A stretch of 62,026 nt of DNA from Lachnospiraceae bacterium. Its GTDB lineage: Bacteria > Bacillota > Clostridia > Lachnospirales > Lachnospiraceae. Below are positions 18,251 to 27,611 of this stretch, piece by piece. The position numbers and the translations under genes are program-made. The notes beneath the pieces are model-generated. The model ran no database searches. It was not told the origin of the DNA and worked only from the letters and a program-made list of their open reading frames with translations. Numbering within the stretch: position 1 is the stretch's first letter; every line of letters starts with the position of its first letter. The DNA lies in contig JAEEQL010000002.1 of assembly GCA_016285265.1 (NCBI GenBank), positions 1 to 62,026 on the forward strand, read 5' to 3'.

Positions 18251-20425
18251 TTGGAAAACAATCAGCAGAATCAGAATAACAAGAGACCCACAGGCGGCAG
18301 GAACAATTCGTGGATGATGATCCTCGCCGCACTTTGTACCGTTGTTGTGATCTTTCTTTTCTACAACATGATCTTCGGAAACAACGGTTCGACACAGACC
18401 AAGGAATACACCGAGTTCCTTGAAGATCTCGAGCAGGACAGGGTAGAGGCGGTCGAACTTGATGCGGAGAATGCGGAACTCACCGTAACGCTCAAGATGG
18501 ATGCCATCCTCCAGGATTCGGATACCGAAAGCCCCGGAGCGGACACCTCCAAGCTCGAGCAGTATGCATACCTTATCCAGATCCAGAACGAGAGAGTCTA
18601 CACCACAAGACTCATGGAATCCATGGATAACCTTATGGAAAGACTCGAAGCGCACGGTGTATCGGGTCAGAGAGTCGTAAGTTCATCGTCGGGACTTCTT
18701 ACCGAGATATTCGTCGGAGTCGTTCTTCCCGTTATCTTACTCTGGCTCCTCGCATCATTCCTCATGAGAAGGATGGGCGGAAGCGGCGGACCCATGGGCG
18801 TCGGAAAGAGCAATGCGAAGGTTTATGTACAGAAGGAGACCGGAGTCACATTCAAGGATGTGGCGGGTGAGGATGAAGCGAAGGAATCCCTCGTTGAGGT
18901 CGTTGATTTCCTCCACAATCCCGGCAAGTATTCGGGCATCGGTGCAAGACTTCCCAAGGGCGCACTTCTCGTAGGCCCTCCCGGAACAGGTAAGACACTT
19001 CTTGCCAAGGCTGTTGCGGGCGAAGCACATGTTCCCTTCTTTTCACTGACCGGTTCCGATTTCATCGAGCTTTACGTCGGTGTCGGTGCATCGAGAGTAA
19101 GGGACCTTTTCAAGGAAGCGACCAAGAACGCACCCTGCATCATCTTCATCGATGAGATCGATGCGATAGGAAGAAGCCGTGATTCCAAGTACGGCGGCGG
19201 AAACGAAGAAAGAGAACAGACCCTGAACCAGCTTCTGTCCGAGATGGACGGATTCGATTCATCAAAGGGTATCCTTATACTCGGTGCGACAAACCGTCCC
19301 GAGATACTTGATAAGGCACTCCTTAGGCCCGGACGTTTCGACAGGCGTATCATCGTCGACAAGCCCGATCTTAAGGGAAGAGTCGAGATCCTCAAGGTTC
19401 ATGCCAAGGACGTCAAGATGGATGAGAGCGTAGATCTCGATGCCATCGCGCTTGCGACCAGCGGTGCCGTAGGTTCGGACCTTGCGAACATGATCAACGA
19501 AGCCGCTATCAATGCGGTCAAGGAAGGCAGGGAATATGTCTGCCAGAAGGATCTTTTCAATGCCGTCGAGCAGGTTCTCGTAGGTAAGGAAAAGAAGGAC
19601 CGTATCATGAGCGCCGAGGAAAGGAAGATCGTTTCCTATCACGAGGTCGGTCATGCGCTCATCACCGCGCTCCAGAAAAACTCGGAGCCCGTCCAGAAGA
19701 TCACCATCGTACCCAGGACCATGGGTGCACTCGGATATGTAATGCAGGTTCCCGAGGAAGAGAAGTACTTAAATTCCAAGGAAGAGCTTGAGAACATGAT
19801 AGTATCCGCGCTCGGCGGACGTGCGGCTGAGGAGATAGTATTCGGCAATGTAACGACCGGCGCTGCCAACGATATCGAGAAGGCAACCTCGATCGCGAAG
19901 AACATGATCACCCGTTTCGGTATGAGCGAAAGATTCGGGCTTGCGGGATTTGCCACCGTTGAGAGCCAGTATCTCGAGGGACGCACATCGCTCAACTGCT
20001 CCGACCAGACCGCTGCTGCGATAGACGAAGAAGTCGTCAAGATGCTCAAAAAGGCTTATGACAAGGCCAAGGAGATGCTCCGGGGCGACCGCGAGCTGAT
20101 GGATAAGCTTGCAGCTTACCTCATCGAAAAAGAGACCATCACCGGCAAGGAGTTCATGCAGATCTTCCGCAAGGAGAAGGGAATTCCCGAGCCCGCAGAG
20201 GAAGAAAAGAAGCCTGCTTCGGGGGAGGCTTCCGAAAAGGCTGAAGAGAAGGATGCGGATTCCGGCAATTCCGCTGACGAAGCCGGTTCATCCGAAAAGA
20301 AAGATGATGCCGGCGAAGAGACTGCAGACGGCGATGTCACAGCTGAGGATGCCGCAAAGGGTATCGATGAGCTTACGCCCGACGGAGGTCCCGACATAGG
20401 AATCTTTTCAAATCATTCAATCTGA
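18251..20425 (+). CDS. ftsH: ATP-dependent zinc metalloprotease FtsH
   Basis: A 724-residue membrane protease that extracts and degrades membrane and short-lived cytosolic proteins. Two transmembrane segments lie at about 21-40 and 155-173 with an extracytoplasmic domain between them. The AAA+ domain shows Walker A GPPGTGKT, Walker [12 protein letters not shown] and second-region [20 protein letters not shown]. The peptidase zinc site HEVGH starts at residue 464. The last 70 or so residues are an acidic/lysine low-complexity tail, longer than in many FtsH proteins. Start is TTG, supported by GGAG 9 bases upstream. Confidence 0.97.
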   Translation: MENNQQNQNNKRPTGGRNNSWMMILAALCTVVVIFLFYNMIFGNNGSTQTKEYTEFLEDLEQDRVEAVELDAENAELTVTLKMDAILQDSDTESPGADTSKLEQYAYLIQIQNERVYTTRLMESMDNLMERLEAHGVSGQRVVSSSSGLLTEIFVGVVLPVILLWLLASFLMRRMGGSGGPMGVGKSNAKVYVQKETGVTFKDVAGEDEAKESLVEVVDFLHNPGKYSGIGARLPKGALLVGPPGTGKTLLAKAVAGEAHVPFFSLTGSDFIELYVGVGASRVRDLFKEATKNAPCIIFIDEIDAIGRSRDSKYGGGNEEREQTLNQLLSEMDGFDSSKGILILGATNRPEILDKALLRPGRFDRRIIVDKPDLKGRVEILKVHAKDVKMDESVDLDAIALATSGAVGSDLANMINEAAINAVKEGREYVCQKDLFNAVEQVLVGKEKKDRIMSAEERKIVSYHEVGHALITALQKNSEPVQKITIVPRTMGALGYVMQVPEEEKYLNSKEELENMIVSALGGRAAEEIVFGNVTTGAANDIEKATSIAKNMITRFGMSERFGLAGFATVESQYLEGRTSLNCSDQTAAAIDEEVVKMLKKAYDKAKEMLRGDRELMDKLAAYLIEKETITGKEFMQIFRKEKGIPEPAEEEKKPASGEASEKAEEKDADSGNSADEAGSSEKKDDAGEETADGDVTAEDAAKGIDELTPDGGPDIGIFSNHSI

Positions 20426-20428
20426 TAA

Positions 20429-21865
20429 ATGCAGAGGAAGAACAGCTTCTACAGTAAAATAAGAAAAATAGGGGGCGGGGTATTTACTCTGCCTCTTGTT
20501 ATTATCCTGCTGCTTTCTTATCCCATGCAGGTAATGGCAGGTGAAGCGGTTCCGTCCGAATATACGGTAAACTGGCCCAAGGCGCCGGAGACGAGCGGCA
20601 GATCCGTGATACTCATGGAAGAGTCGACAGGTGTTGTGCTGTATGCGAAGAACATTCACGAAAAATGCTATCCCGCAGCACTTACCGCTGTAATGACGAG
20701 CATGCTCGCCGCGGAAAACTGTGACCTTGACGAGCGTGTTGAGTTTTCGACCGCTGCCGTAAGGGATGTTCCTTCGGGTGTCGTCAACATCGCGATAGAT
20801 CCCGGTGAGTCCCTTACCGTGAGCGAATGCCTTCAGGCGGTGCTGATAAGAGGAGCGGCCGAGTGCGGATTTGCTCTTGCCGAGCACGTGGGCGGAGGAT
20901 CGAGGGATTCGTTCGTTGCAATGATGAATTCGAGGGCTGCGGCGCTCGGATGTAAAGAGACCTCCTTTGCCAATCCCGTGGGACTCCACTCCGAGGACCA
21001 CTACACGACCGCATATGACATGGCTCTGATCGGAAGGGACTTTTTCGATAACGAGCTTTTATGCAAATACTCGCTCCAGAAGAACCTCCATCTTTATCCC
21101 ACGGAATTCCAGAAGGATGAGATCATAGAGCACAACGGAAACAGGATGGCAATCGGCGGTTCCTATGAGTATCCGTATCTGATAGGTGCGAGAACGGGAT
21201 ATACCGAGGAAGCCGGATACTGTCTCATCGCCGGTGCGGAAAAGGACGGAATGAAGCTGATCGTCGTCATACTCGATGACGGAAGCGACGAAAGATACGA
21301 GGATGCGATCAATCTTTTCAATTACGGATTTTCCGATTTTGCGCTTGTGAACGCATCCGAAAACGAGAAGTCATACAATGTCGGCTCGGGTGTCGGATCC
21401 TACGGAACCACCGATATCATGGGCGATTCGAGGCCCATGCTCTCTCTGGACAAGAAGGATTACGTGGTTCTTCCTCTGACTGTGGAATTTACGGACCTTC
21501 AGAGCAGGATCACCTATGAGAACGTTCCCGAAAGCGAAGCCGCAAGGATAATCTATTCATACCAGGGCGTTTATCTCGGGAAATGCTCGATCCTTTTCGG
21601 AGAGCCTTCGGATGTGTATGATTTCGGAACGGCGGCTCCCGAGGAAGTACCCGCCGAGGAAAAGCAGGGCAAGACCTTTGTCTTCATCAACATAGCCAAG
21701 GTCGCGAAGATAAGTGCCGTTATCGCCGCGGTACTTGGGCTGTTATATCTGATCGTAAAGCAGTACAAAAAATACAGAAAGGTACACCCTAACTGGAGAA
21801 GACAGTACAGAAAAGAACGTAAGAAGAGTATCTTCGCCGGAAGGAGTTTCAGAAAACCGAAATGA
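20429..21865 (+). CDS. D-alanyl-D-alanine carboxypeptidase (S11) homologue lacking catalytic residues
   Basis: A 478-residue protein with an N-terminal signal segment (about 14-36), a DacF/PBP5-like domain and a C-terminal membrane segment (about 427-447) followed by a basic tail. Alignment by eye shows all three active-site motifs changed: SxxK is replaced in YPAALTAVMT (usual PASTTKIMT), S-x-N is replaced in IRGAAECGFALAEH, and KTG is RTG in GARTGYTEEAGY. Structural parts such as NPVGLHSEDHYTTAYDMAL are well kept, so the fold is under selection. It is probably a non-catalytic wall-binding or scaffolding protein. The gene lies 3 bp after ftsH and overlaps trmB by four bases. Confidence 0.85.
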   Translation: MQRKNSFYSKIRKIGGGVFTLPLVIILLLSYPMQVMAGEAVPSEYTVNWPKAPETSGRSVILMEESTGVVLYAKNIHEKCYPAALTAVMTSMLAAENCDLDERVEFSTAAVRDVPSGVVNIAIDPGESLTVSECLQAVLIRGAAECGFALAEHVGGGSRDSFVAMMNSRAAALGCKETSFANPVGLHSEDHYTTAYDMALIGRDFFDNELLCKYSLQKNLHLYPTEFQKDEIIEHNGNRMAIGGSYEYPYLIGARTGYTEEAGYCLIAGAEKDGMKLIVVILDDGSDERYEDAINLFNYGFSDFALVNASENEKSYNVGSGVGSYGTTDIMGDSRPMLSLDKKDYVVLPLTVEFTDLQSRITYENVPESEAARIIYSYQGVYLGKCSILFGEPSDVYDFGTAAPEEVPAEEKQGKTFVFINIAKVAKISAVIAAVLGLLYLIVKQYKKYRKVHPNWRRQYRKERKKSIFAGRSFRKPK

Positions 21866-22509
21866 GACTTAAGAATGTTCCCGGATGCAGGGAAAGGATT
21901 GCAGAAAGCGAATACGTGATCCCCGAGGAGGAGCTTGTTCAGACCGCGGGAAAGTGGAACGAAAGGTTTGAAAAGCCCGCTCCCATACGTATCGAGATAG
22001 GCATGGGAAAGGGACGTTTCCTGCACGAGCTGGCGCTGCTCAATCCGGACATCAATTACATCGGAATAGAGAAATACTCCGCAGTCCTTCTTCGCGCGGT
22101 TCAGAAGATGGAGGAGGATCCGAAGCCCAACCTCCGCTTTGTAAGGATGGATGCCGAAACGATCGCGGATGTTTTCGCACCCGGTGAGGTCGACAGGATA
22201 TATCTTAATTTTTCGGATCCCTGGCCCAAGGACAGACATGCAAAAAGACGTCTTCCTTCTCGCGAATTCCTGGCAAGATATGATAAGATATTAGTTGACG
22301 GCGGAAGGATAGAATTCAAGACCGACAACCGTATTCTTTTTGACTGGGCAGTCGAACAGCTGGAGGATACAAAGTGGAAAGCGGATCTTATAACCTATGA
22401 TCTTCACGCCGATCCCGCCCTTCTCGAGGGCAACGTGATGACCGAATACGAAGAGAGATTCTCTTCGATGGGTAACCCGATATGTAAATATATTATCAGC
22501 AGGAAATGA
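21862..22509 (+). CDS. trmB: tRNA (guanine-N7-)-methyltransferase
   Basis: A 215-residue SAM-dependent enzyme that makes m7G46 in tRNA. Motif I is IEIGMGKGRFLHELA (about 44-58). The family signature LNFSDPWPKDRHAKRRL (about 115-131) and FKTDNRILFDW (about 152-162) follow. The start overlaps the upstream stop (ATGA), so translation is coupled. Length is normal. Confidence 0.95.
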   Translation: MRLKNVPGCRERIAESEYVIPEEELVQTAGKWNERFEKPAPIRIEIGMGKGRFLHELALLNPDINYIGIEKYSAVLLRAVQKMEEDPKPNLRFVRMDAETIADVFAPGEVDRIYLNFSDPWPKDRHAKRRLPSREFLARYDKILVDGGRIEFKTDNRILFDWAVEQLEDTKWKADLITYDLHADPALLEGNVMTEYEERFSSMGNPICKYIISRK

Positions 22510-22520
22510 AAGGAGAGACT

Positions 22521-22838
22521 ATGGCACTCGTAGTAAACCTTGAGAATTTTGAAAAAGAAGTACTTGAATCCTCACTCCCCGTACTCGTTGACTTTTTCGC
22601 GGACTGGTGCGGTCCCTGCAAGATGATGTCACCCGTCGTCGATCAGATCGGCGATGAGATGAGCGCGCAGATCAAGGTCTGCAAGTGCAATATTGATGAT
22701 AACGATGCCATTGCTGAAAAGTATGACATCATGAGCATTCCGAATTTCATTCTTTTCAAGGACAGAAAGCCCGCAGCAAACCAGGTCGGAGCAGTCAGCC
22801 CCGATCAGTTTAAAAAATGGATCGAGGAGAATATCTGA
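22521..22838 (+). CDS. trxA: thioredoxin
   Basis: A 105-residue thioredoxin with the active site DWCGPCKMM (about 28-36) and the cis-proline segment SIPNFILFK (about 73-81). It reduces protein disulfides in the cytoplasm. The ATG at 22521 is chosen over 22506 because AGGAG sits 5 bases before it and homologues start at this position. Its stop overlaps the hprK start (TGATG). Confidence 0.95.
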   Translation: MALVVNLENFEKEVLESSLPVLVDFFADWCGPCKMMSPVVDQIGDEMSAQIKVCKCNIDDNDAIAEKYDIMSIPNFILFKDRKPAANQVGAVSPDQFKKWIEENI

Positions 22839-23791
22839 TGGCAAGTGTCAAACTGACCAAAGTTATCGAGAGGATGAATCTTACGAATCTCACTCCCGAA
22901 GTAGACGTAACAAGGATCCGGATCACGCAGCCCGATATCAACAGACCCGCACTTCAGATCGCGGGATACTTCGAATATTTCGACCCCTCGCGTATCCAGA
23001 TCATCGGATACGTCGAGTATTCCTATATGGAAAGTGCGCTGGATGACGAGCAGAAATTCGAGGCATACGATAAGTTCCTCGAGCATCCCATGCCCGCGAT
23101 CATCTTCTGCAGGGGACTTAAGCCCAACGAGATCTTCATGGAGCTTGCGAAGAAGTACAGGATCCCCGTACTCCTTACCAATGAAGCAACATCGGGATTT
23201 ACCGCCGATCTTATCAGATGGCTCAACGAACAGCTGGCGCCCATGATCAGCGTTCACGGCGTTCTTGTGGACTGTTACGGTGAAGGCGTCCTGATAACGG
23301 GCGAGAGCGGAATCGGTAAATCCGAGGCAGCTCTGGAACTCATCAAGAGAGGACACCGTCTGGTCACGGACGATGCGGTGGAACTCAGGAAGCTTTCGGA
23401 TACGCTCCTTGTGGGAAGTGCTCCGGATATAACCAAGCATTTCATAGAGCTCAGGGGTATCGGTATCGTTGATGTAAAGGCACTGTTCGGTGCATCGAGC
23501 GTCAAGGACCAGCAGCAGGTCGATCTGGTCATCAGGCTTGAGGACTGGAACAAGGACAAGGATTACGACAGGCTCGGACTTGAAGAGAACTACATCGAGT
23601 ATCTCGGAGTCAGGGTGGTGTGCCATAACATTCCCGTAAGACCCGGCCGTAACCTTGCCGTCATATGCGAGACCGCAGCGGTCAACTACCGTCAGAAGCA
23701 GATGGGTTACAATGCTACTGAGGAACTTTATAAGAGAGTCCAGGCTTCCCTTGCGAAGAAACATGCAGAGGAAGAGGAGGGAGAAGAATAA
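22838..23791 (+). CDS. hprK: HPr kinase/phosphorylase
   Basis: A 317-residue bifunctional enzyme that phosphorylates HPr or Crh on Ser46 and removes that phosphate, controlling carbon catabolite repression in Gram-positive bacteria. The N-terminal domain (1-130) is followed by the kinase domain with Walker A GESGIGKSEAALELIKRGHRLVTDDAVEL and the signature IELRGIGIVDVKALFG. The ATG at 22838 overlaps the trxA stop and has GAGGAG upstream. Both HPr-like proteins of this window (27612 and 43677) keep the target serine but lack His15. Confidence 0.96.
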   Translation: MASVKLTKVIERMNLTNLTPEVDVTRIRITQPDINRPALQIAGYFEYFDPSRIQIIGYVEYSYMESALDDEQKFEAYDKFLEHPMPAIIFCRGLKPNEIFMELAKKYRIPVLLTNEATSGFTADLIRWLNEQLAPMISVHGVLVDCYGEGVLITGESGIGKSEAALELIKRGHRLVTDDAVELRKLSDTLLVGSAPDITKHFIELRGIGIVDVKALFGASSVKDQQQVDLVIRLEDWNKDKDYDRLGLEENYIEYLGVRVVCHNIPVRPGRNLAVICETAAVNYRQKQMGYNATEELYKRVQASLAKKHAEEEEGEE

Positions 23792-23796
23792 GCATC

Positions 23797-24744
23797 ATGA
23801 AATACGTATTTGGAGCAGACATAGGCGGAACTACCGTAAAACTCGGACTGTTTGACGATCAGATCAACCTGATCGATAAGTGGGAGATCCCCACCGATAA
23901 GACCGAAAAGGGTAAGAACATTGTAGGAGATGTATGCGCAAGCATTCTTGCCAAGATGCAGGAAAAGGGCATCGATAAGTCGGACTGCATCGGTGTCGGA
24001 GTGGGCGCTCCCGGAGCGGTTGACGAAGACGGTGTCATGACCGGAGGTGCGGTAAACCTCGGATGGGAAGTTTTCAATCTCAGGACCGCAATGGAAGAAA
24101 AACTCGGCGGTATCAGGGTCATCGCAGGAAATGACGCGAATGTCGCAGCTTACGGTGAGATGATGAAGGGCGGCGGAAAGGGACACAAGAATGTCGTAGC
24201 CGTAACCCTCGGAACAGGCGTAGGCGGCGGTGTCATAATCGGCGGAAAGCTTATCACGGGAGCTACCGGAGCAGCCGGAGAGATAGGCCATATCAGGGTT
24301 GCCGACGGCGAGGAAGAAAAGTGTAACTGCGGACACACAGGGTGCCTTGAGCAGTATGCATCCGCAACAGGTATCGCACGTCTTGCAAGAAGAAGACTGG
24401 CCAAGGACGACAAGGCCACCTCACTCAGAAGCGCAGAAAACCTCGATGCTAAGGCTGTATTTGATGCGGTCAAGGCGGGAGATGAGGTTGCGATCGAGAT
24501 CGCCGAAGAGTTCGGAAGCTATCTCGGAAAGGGACTCGCATCGGTTGCCGATGTCGTCAATCCCGAGATCTTCGTTATCGGCGGCGGTGTATCCAAGGCC
24601 GGAGAGATCCTTCTTTCCTTTGTCGCACCCGAATTCGTAAAATATGTATTCCCTCCCTGCAAGGGCGCTCAGTTTGCTCTCGCAACTCTCGGAAACGATG
24701 CGGGCATCTACGGATGTGCCGGAATGTTATTATCCGATATTTAA
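23797..24744 (+). CDS. glcK: ROK-family glucokinase
   Basis: A 315-residue sugar kinase. The ATP site is GADIGGTTVKLGLFD (5-19). The sugar site and catalytic aspartate lie in VIAGNDANVAAYGE, the GTGVGGGVIIGGKL loop is present, and the ROK zinc motif is CNCGHTGCLEQYAS. It converts free glucose, for example from the GH3 enzyme, to glucose-6-phosphate. The gene starts 5 bp after hprK and is probably co-transcribed, which couples glucose use and carbon control. Confidence 0.93.
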   Translation: MKYVFGADIGGTTVKLGLFDDQINLIDKWEIPTDKTEKGKNIVGDVCASILAKMQEKGIDKSDCIGVGVGAPGAVDEDGVMTGGAVNLGWEVFNLRTAMEEKLGGIRVIAGNDANVAAYGEMMKGGGKGHKNVVAVTLGTGVGGGVIIGGKLITGATGAAGEIGHIRVADGEEEKCNCGHTGCLEQYASATGIARLARRRLAKDDKATSLRSAENLDAKAVFDAVKAGDEVAIEIAEEFGSYLGKGLASVADVVNPEIFVIGGGVSKAGEILLSFVAPEFVKYVFPPCKGAQFALATLGNDAGIYGCAGMLLSDI

Positions 24745-24787
24745 GAAAAACTAAGTTTATAGTATAGTATTAGGGAGAAAACCTGTT

Positions 24788-24803
24788 GCACCGTTACCGG
24801 TGC
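24788..24803 (+). other. small hairpin upstream of the murB ribosome site
   Basis: The inverted repeat GCACCG-TTAC-CGGTGC ends immediately before the GGAGAGGAG ribosome site of murB. In mRNA it could affect ribosome access; in DNA it could be an operator. No T-tract follows. Confidence 0.45.
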
Positions 24804-24818
24804 GGAGAGGAGAGTTTT

Positions 24819-25742
24819 ATGACCGGAAAGGAAATAGCGGCACTGTTAGCCGAACATCTCGATGAAAGATATATCCATCCGGATTCTCCGATGTCCGATT
24901 GTTGTTCCTTCAGGACCGGAGGAAATGCACTCTGTATCGTAGAGGTTCACAATGTTGAGGAGCTCAGAAAGGTCCTCACCTGTGTCAGGAAGAAATTCCT
25001 TCCCTATTCAATACTCGGAAACGGAACCAATATCCTTGTCGAAGACGAAGGATATTCGGGCGTTTGTATAATGCTCCAGGGTGAATTCACCAAGGTGGAT
25101 GTCACCGGATACGAAGTTACCGCAGGCGGCGGTGCATCACTTGCTGCGGCAGGACGTATGGCAGCCGATATGTGGCTCACCGGGATGGAGTGGGCTTGCG
25201 GAATCCCCGGAACCGTCGGCGGTTCGATCAAGATGAATGCCGGTGCTTTCGGAAGCGAGATGAGTACTATCGTAAAGAGAGTCAAGGCTCTCACCACCGC
25301 AGGCGAGGAAGTTTTCCTCCGCCCTTACGAGTGCCATTTCGGATACAGGACATCGCTTTTCTGTGAAAAGAAATACATCGTTCTTGAGGCTGTTTTCGAG
25401 CTCAGGAAGGGTGACAAGAACGAGATCAACGCAACCATCGAAAAGTACGCTAAGGAGCGCAGGGACAAGCAGCCCCTCGATCTTCCCAGCGCAGGCTGCA
25501 TCTTCAAGAATCCCAAGGATAATTTCGCCGCAAAGCTTATCGAAGAAGCGGGACTCGGAGGAGCACACGAAGGCGGTGCGATGGTATCCAAGAAGCATCA
25601 CGGCTTTATCGTCAATACCGGTAATGCCACCGCTGCCGATATCATCAACCTCATGAACAGGGTTAGGAACGAAGTATATAAAAACAGCGGGGTACGTCTT
25701 GAGCCCGAACTCGTCGTGCTCGGAAGACCCGGAAGGTATTGA
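24819..25742 (+). CDS. murB: UDP-N-acetylenolpyruvoylglucosamine reductase
   Basis: A 307-residue flavoenzyme that makes UDP-N-acetylmuramate, the second committed step of peptidoglycan synthesis. FAD-binding features are SFRTGGNA, YSILGNGTNILV and GIPGTVGGSIKMNAGAFG. The active-site loop is PSAGCIFKNP, where many MurB proteins have Ser in place of Cys as proton donor. The ATG at 24819 is chosen because of the strong GGAGAGGAG site; the ORF track starts 11 codons earlier. It lies in the hprK-glcK-murB-rapZ-whiA cluster. Confidence 0.95.
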   Translation: MTGKEIAALLAEHLDERYIHPDSPMSDCCSFRTGGNALCIVEVHNVEELRKVLTCVRKKFLPYSILGNGTNILVEDEGYSGVCIMLQGEFTKVDVTGYEVTAGGGASLAAAGRMAADMWLTGMEWACGIPGTVGGSIKMNAGAFGSEMSTIVKRVKALTTAGEEVFLRPYECHFGYRTSLFCEKKYIVLEAVFELRKGDKNEINATIEKYAKERRDKQPLDLPSAGCIFKNPKDNFAAKLIEEAGLGGAHEGGAMVSKKHHGFIVNTGNATAADIINLMNRVRNEVYKNSGVRLEPELVVLGRPGRY

Positions 25743-25747
25743 TCCAG

Positions 25748-26608
25748 ATGCGTATCGTAATAATAACCGGAATGAGTGGAAGCGGTAAGAGAACCGGCAT
25801 GAAAATGCTGGAGGATATCGGCTTTTACTGCATCGATAATCTTCCCGCTTCACTTGTCGACAAGTTCGTTGAGCTCCTTGCCCAGCCCGGAAATGAATAT
25901 GACAAGGTTGCCCTCGGTATCGACATCCGTACCGCGGGTTCCATGAAAAATCTTGCCCAGGTCATAAAGAGTCTCAAGTCATCCGGACATGAGACGGAAA
26001 TTCTGTTCCTCGAAGCCTCCGACAAGACCCTTATCCGCAGGTACAAGGAGACCAGAAGACTCCACCCCCTTGCGGGCGAAGGCACAATTGAAGACGGCAT
26101 TAAGAAGGAAAGAGCCGAGCTCCAGCCCATCAGGAAGCAGGCTACTTATATCATCGACACCTCGAACCTTCTCGTAAGGGATTTCAAGGCCGAGGTCGAT
26201 TCTATTTTCCGTAAGAACGAAAAATACAGCAATCTCAACATCAATATAGTTTCATTCGGATTCAAATACGGTATCCCCGCGGATGCCGATCTTGTGCTGG
26301 ATGTAAGATTCCTTCCGAATCCCTTTTACATTGATGAGCTTAAGAATAAAACGGGCCTCGATAAGGAAGTCAGGGACTATGTATGCCAGTTTGAAGAGAC
26401 CGGCAAGTTCCTTGATAAACTCGAGGACATGCTGGATTTCCTGATCCCCAATTACGTCAAGGAAGGAAAATCCAATCTTGTCGTTGCGATCGGCTGTACG
26501 GGCGGAAAGCACAGATCTGTCACCCTGGCCTCGTCCCTTTACGACAGGATGAAAAAGAGAACGGATATAGGCTTTAAACTGACCCACAGGGATGTAACTG
26601 CAGGCTGA
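25748..26608 (+). CDS. rapZ: RapZ/YvcJ-family nucleotide-binding protein
   Basis: A 286-residue protein. Walker A GMSGSGKRTG lies at residues 8-17 and the C-terminal signature CTGGKHRSVTLA at about 258-269. In E. coli RapZ controls GlmS through small RNAs; in Bacillus YvcJ is a nucleotide-binding protein affecting competence. The ATG at 25748 gives the normal family start MRIVIITG. The TTG at 25739 in the ORF track is too close to the upstream GGAAGG. Confidence 0.92.
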   Translation: MRIVIITGMSGSGKRTGMKMLEDIGFYCIDNLPASLVDKFVELLAQPGNEYDKVALGIDIRTAGSMKNLAQVIKSLKSSGHETEILFLEASDKTLIRRYKETRRLHPLAGEGTIEDGIKKERAELQPIRKQATYIIDTSNLLVRDFKAEVDSIFRKNEKYSNLNINIVSFGFKYGIPADADLVLDVRFLPNPFYIDELKNKTGLDKEVRDYVCQFEETGKFLDKLEDMLDFLIPNYVKEGKSNLVVAIGCTGGKHRSVTLASSLYDRMKKRTDIGFKLTHRDVTAG

Positions 26609-26630
26609 CAGACTTAAAAGGAGAGGCTGT

Positions 26631-27497
26631 ATGTCTTTTTCCTCGGATGTTAAAGAAGAACTGGCGGAGGTCATCCCGCAGGCCAGGCACTGCAGGATAG
26701 CCGAGATCACGGCCATAATGCATTTCGCCGGCCAGATCGGAGTGGAAGAGGGCGGCGATATAACCGTCGGATTTAATACCTCGGGTTCCGCTCTCATAAA
26801 AAAGGGCTTTACTTTACTTGAAATAACATTTAAGATAGGTAAGTCGTTGAAAAGTACCGATCCGGAATTTGAGGCGCTTTTGGATCTCGTAGGAGACGGC
26901 AGCGACCCGGTTTCCGGACTTATCCTCAAGAATGCCTGCTGTAAAAGGGCTTTCCTGAGAGGAGCGTTTCTTGCATCGGGGTCACTCAGCGACCCGGATA
27001 AGGGATATCATCTCGAGTTCATCTGTCCGTCGGAAGCACTTGCGGACCAGATAACGCAGGTATGTGCGGATTTCGAGATCAATGCCCGCAAGACGGAAAG
27101 ACGCGGCGAACTTATCGTCTACGTCAAGGAAGGCGAGATGATCGGCGAGCTCCTGAGCGTTATGGGAGCCATGAATTCCTACATGGAATTCGAAAACTGC
27201 CGTATCTATAAGGATGTCAGCAATACCGTTAACCGAAGGGTCAACTGTGAGACATCCAATATAAGGAAGACTGTGACCGCTGCATCAAGGCAGCTGGATG
27301 ATATCAGATATCTGGAAGAGCACGGGTTACTGGCCTGCCTGCCCGACACCTTAAGGGAAGCGGCTTACGGAAGACTCGAAAACCCGGATGCGACATTGCA
27401 GGAACTCGGAGAGATGATGGATCCTCCGGTCGGAAAATCGGGTATCAATCACAGACTTGCAAGACTGAGCAAGCTCGCTCAGGAGAAAAGAAAGTAA
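26631..27497 (+). CDS. whiA: sporulation/division regulator WhiA
   Basis: A 288-residue protein with an N-terminal LAGLIDADG-like fold (about 1-190) and C-terminal helix-turn-helix (about 215-288, ending GKSGINHRLARLSKLAQEKRK). Signatures include FSSDVKEELAEV, KRAFLRGAFLASGSLSDPDKGYHLEF and NTVNRRVNCETSNIRKTV. WhiA binds DNA and affects cell division and chromosome segregation. The yvcK gene usually found between rapZ and whiA is absent. A GGAG ribosome site precedes the ATG. Confidence 0.94.
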   Translation: MSFSSDVKEELAEVIPQARHCRIAEITAIMHFAGQIGVEEGGDITVGFNTSGSALIKKGFTLLEITFKIGKSLKSTDPEFEALLDLVGDGSDPVSGLILKNACCKRAFLRGAFLASGSLSDPDKGYHLEFICPSEALADQITQVCADFEINARKTERRGELIVYVKEGEMIGELLSVMGAMNSYMEFENCRIYKDVSNTVNRRVNCETSNIRKTVTAASRQLDDIRYLEEHGLLACLPDTLREAAYGRLENPDATLQELGEMMDPPVGKSGINHRLARLSKLAQEKRK

Positions 27498-27516
27498 ACG
27501 GCTTGGGGTGCCGTTT
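27496..27516 (+). other. hairpin at the whiA stop codon
   Basis: The stem AAACGGC/GCCGTTT with a 7-base loop begins in the whiA stop codon. No U-tract follows, so full termination is unlikely. It may separate expression of whiA from the Crh-like gene 95 bp downstream. Confidence 0.4.
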
Positions 27517-27611
27517 GATGTTTACGGGGGAATAACGAATCAAAGGCCTTATGAGGAGAAGGCTGCCGACGTCCGAGGGGAAGGATGCGGTATTGAAGGG
27601 AGTATTTTTTT

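Noticed and set aside
22805-23764. 319-residue minus-strand ORF opposite hprK
   Set aside because: A shadow of hprK, which has clear motifs and a ribosome site.
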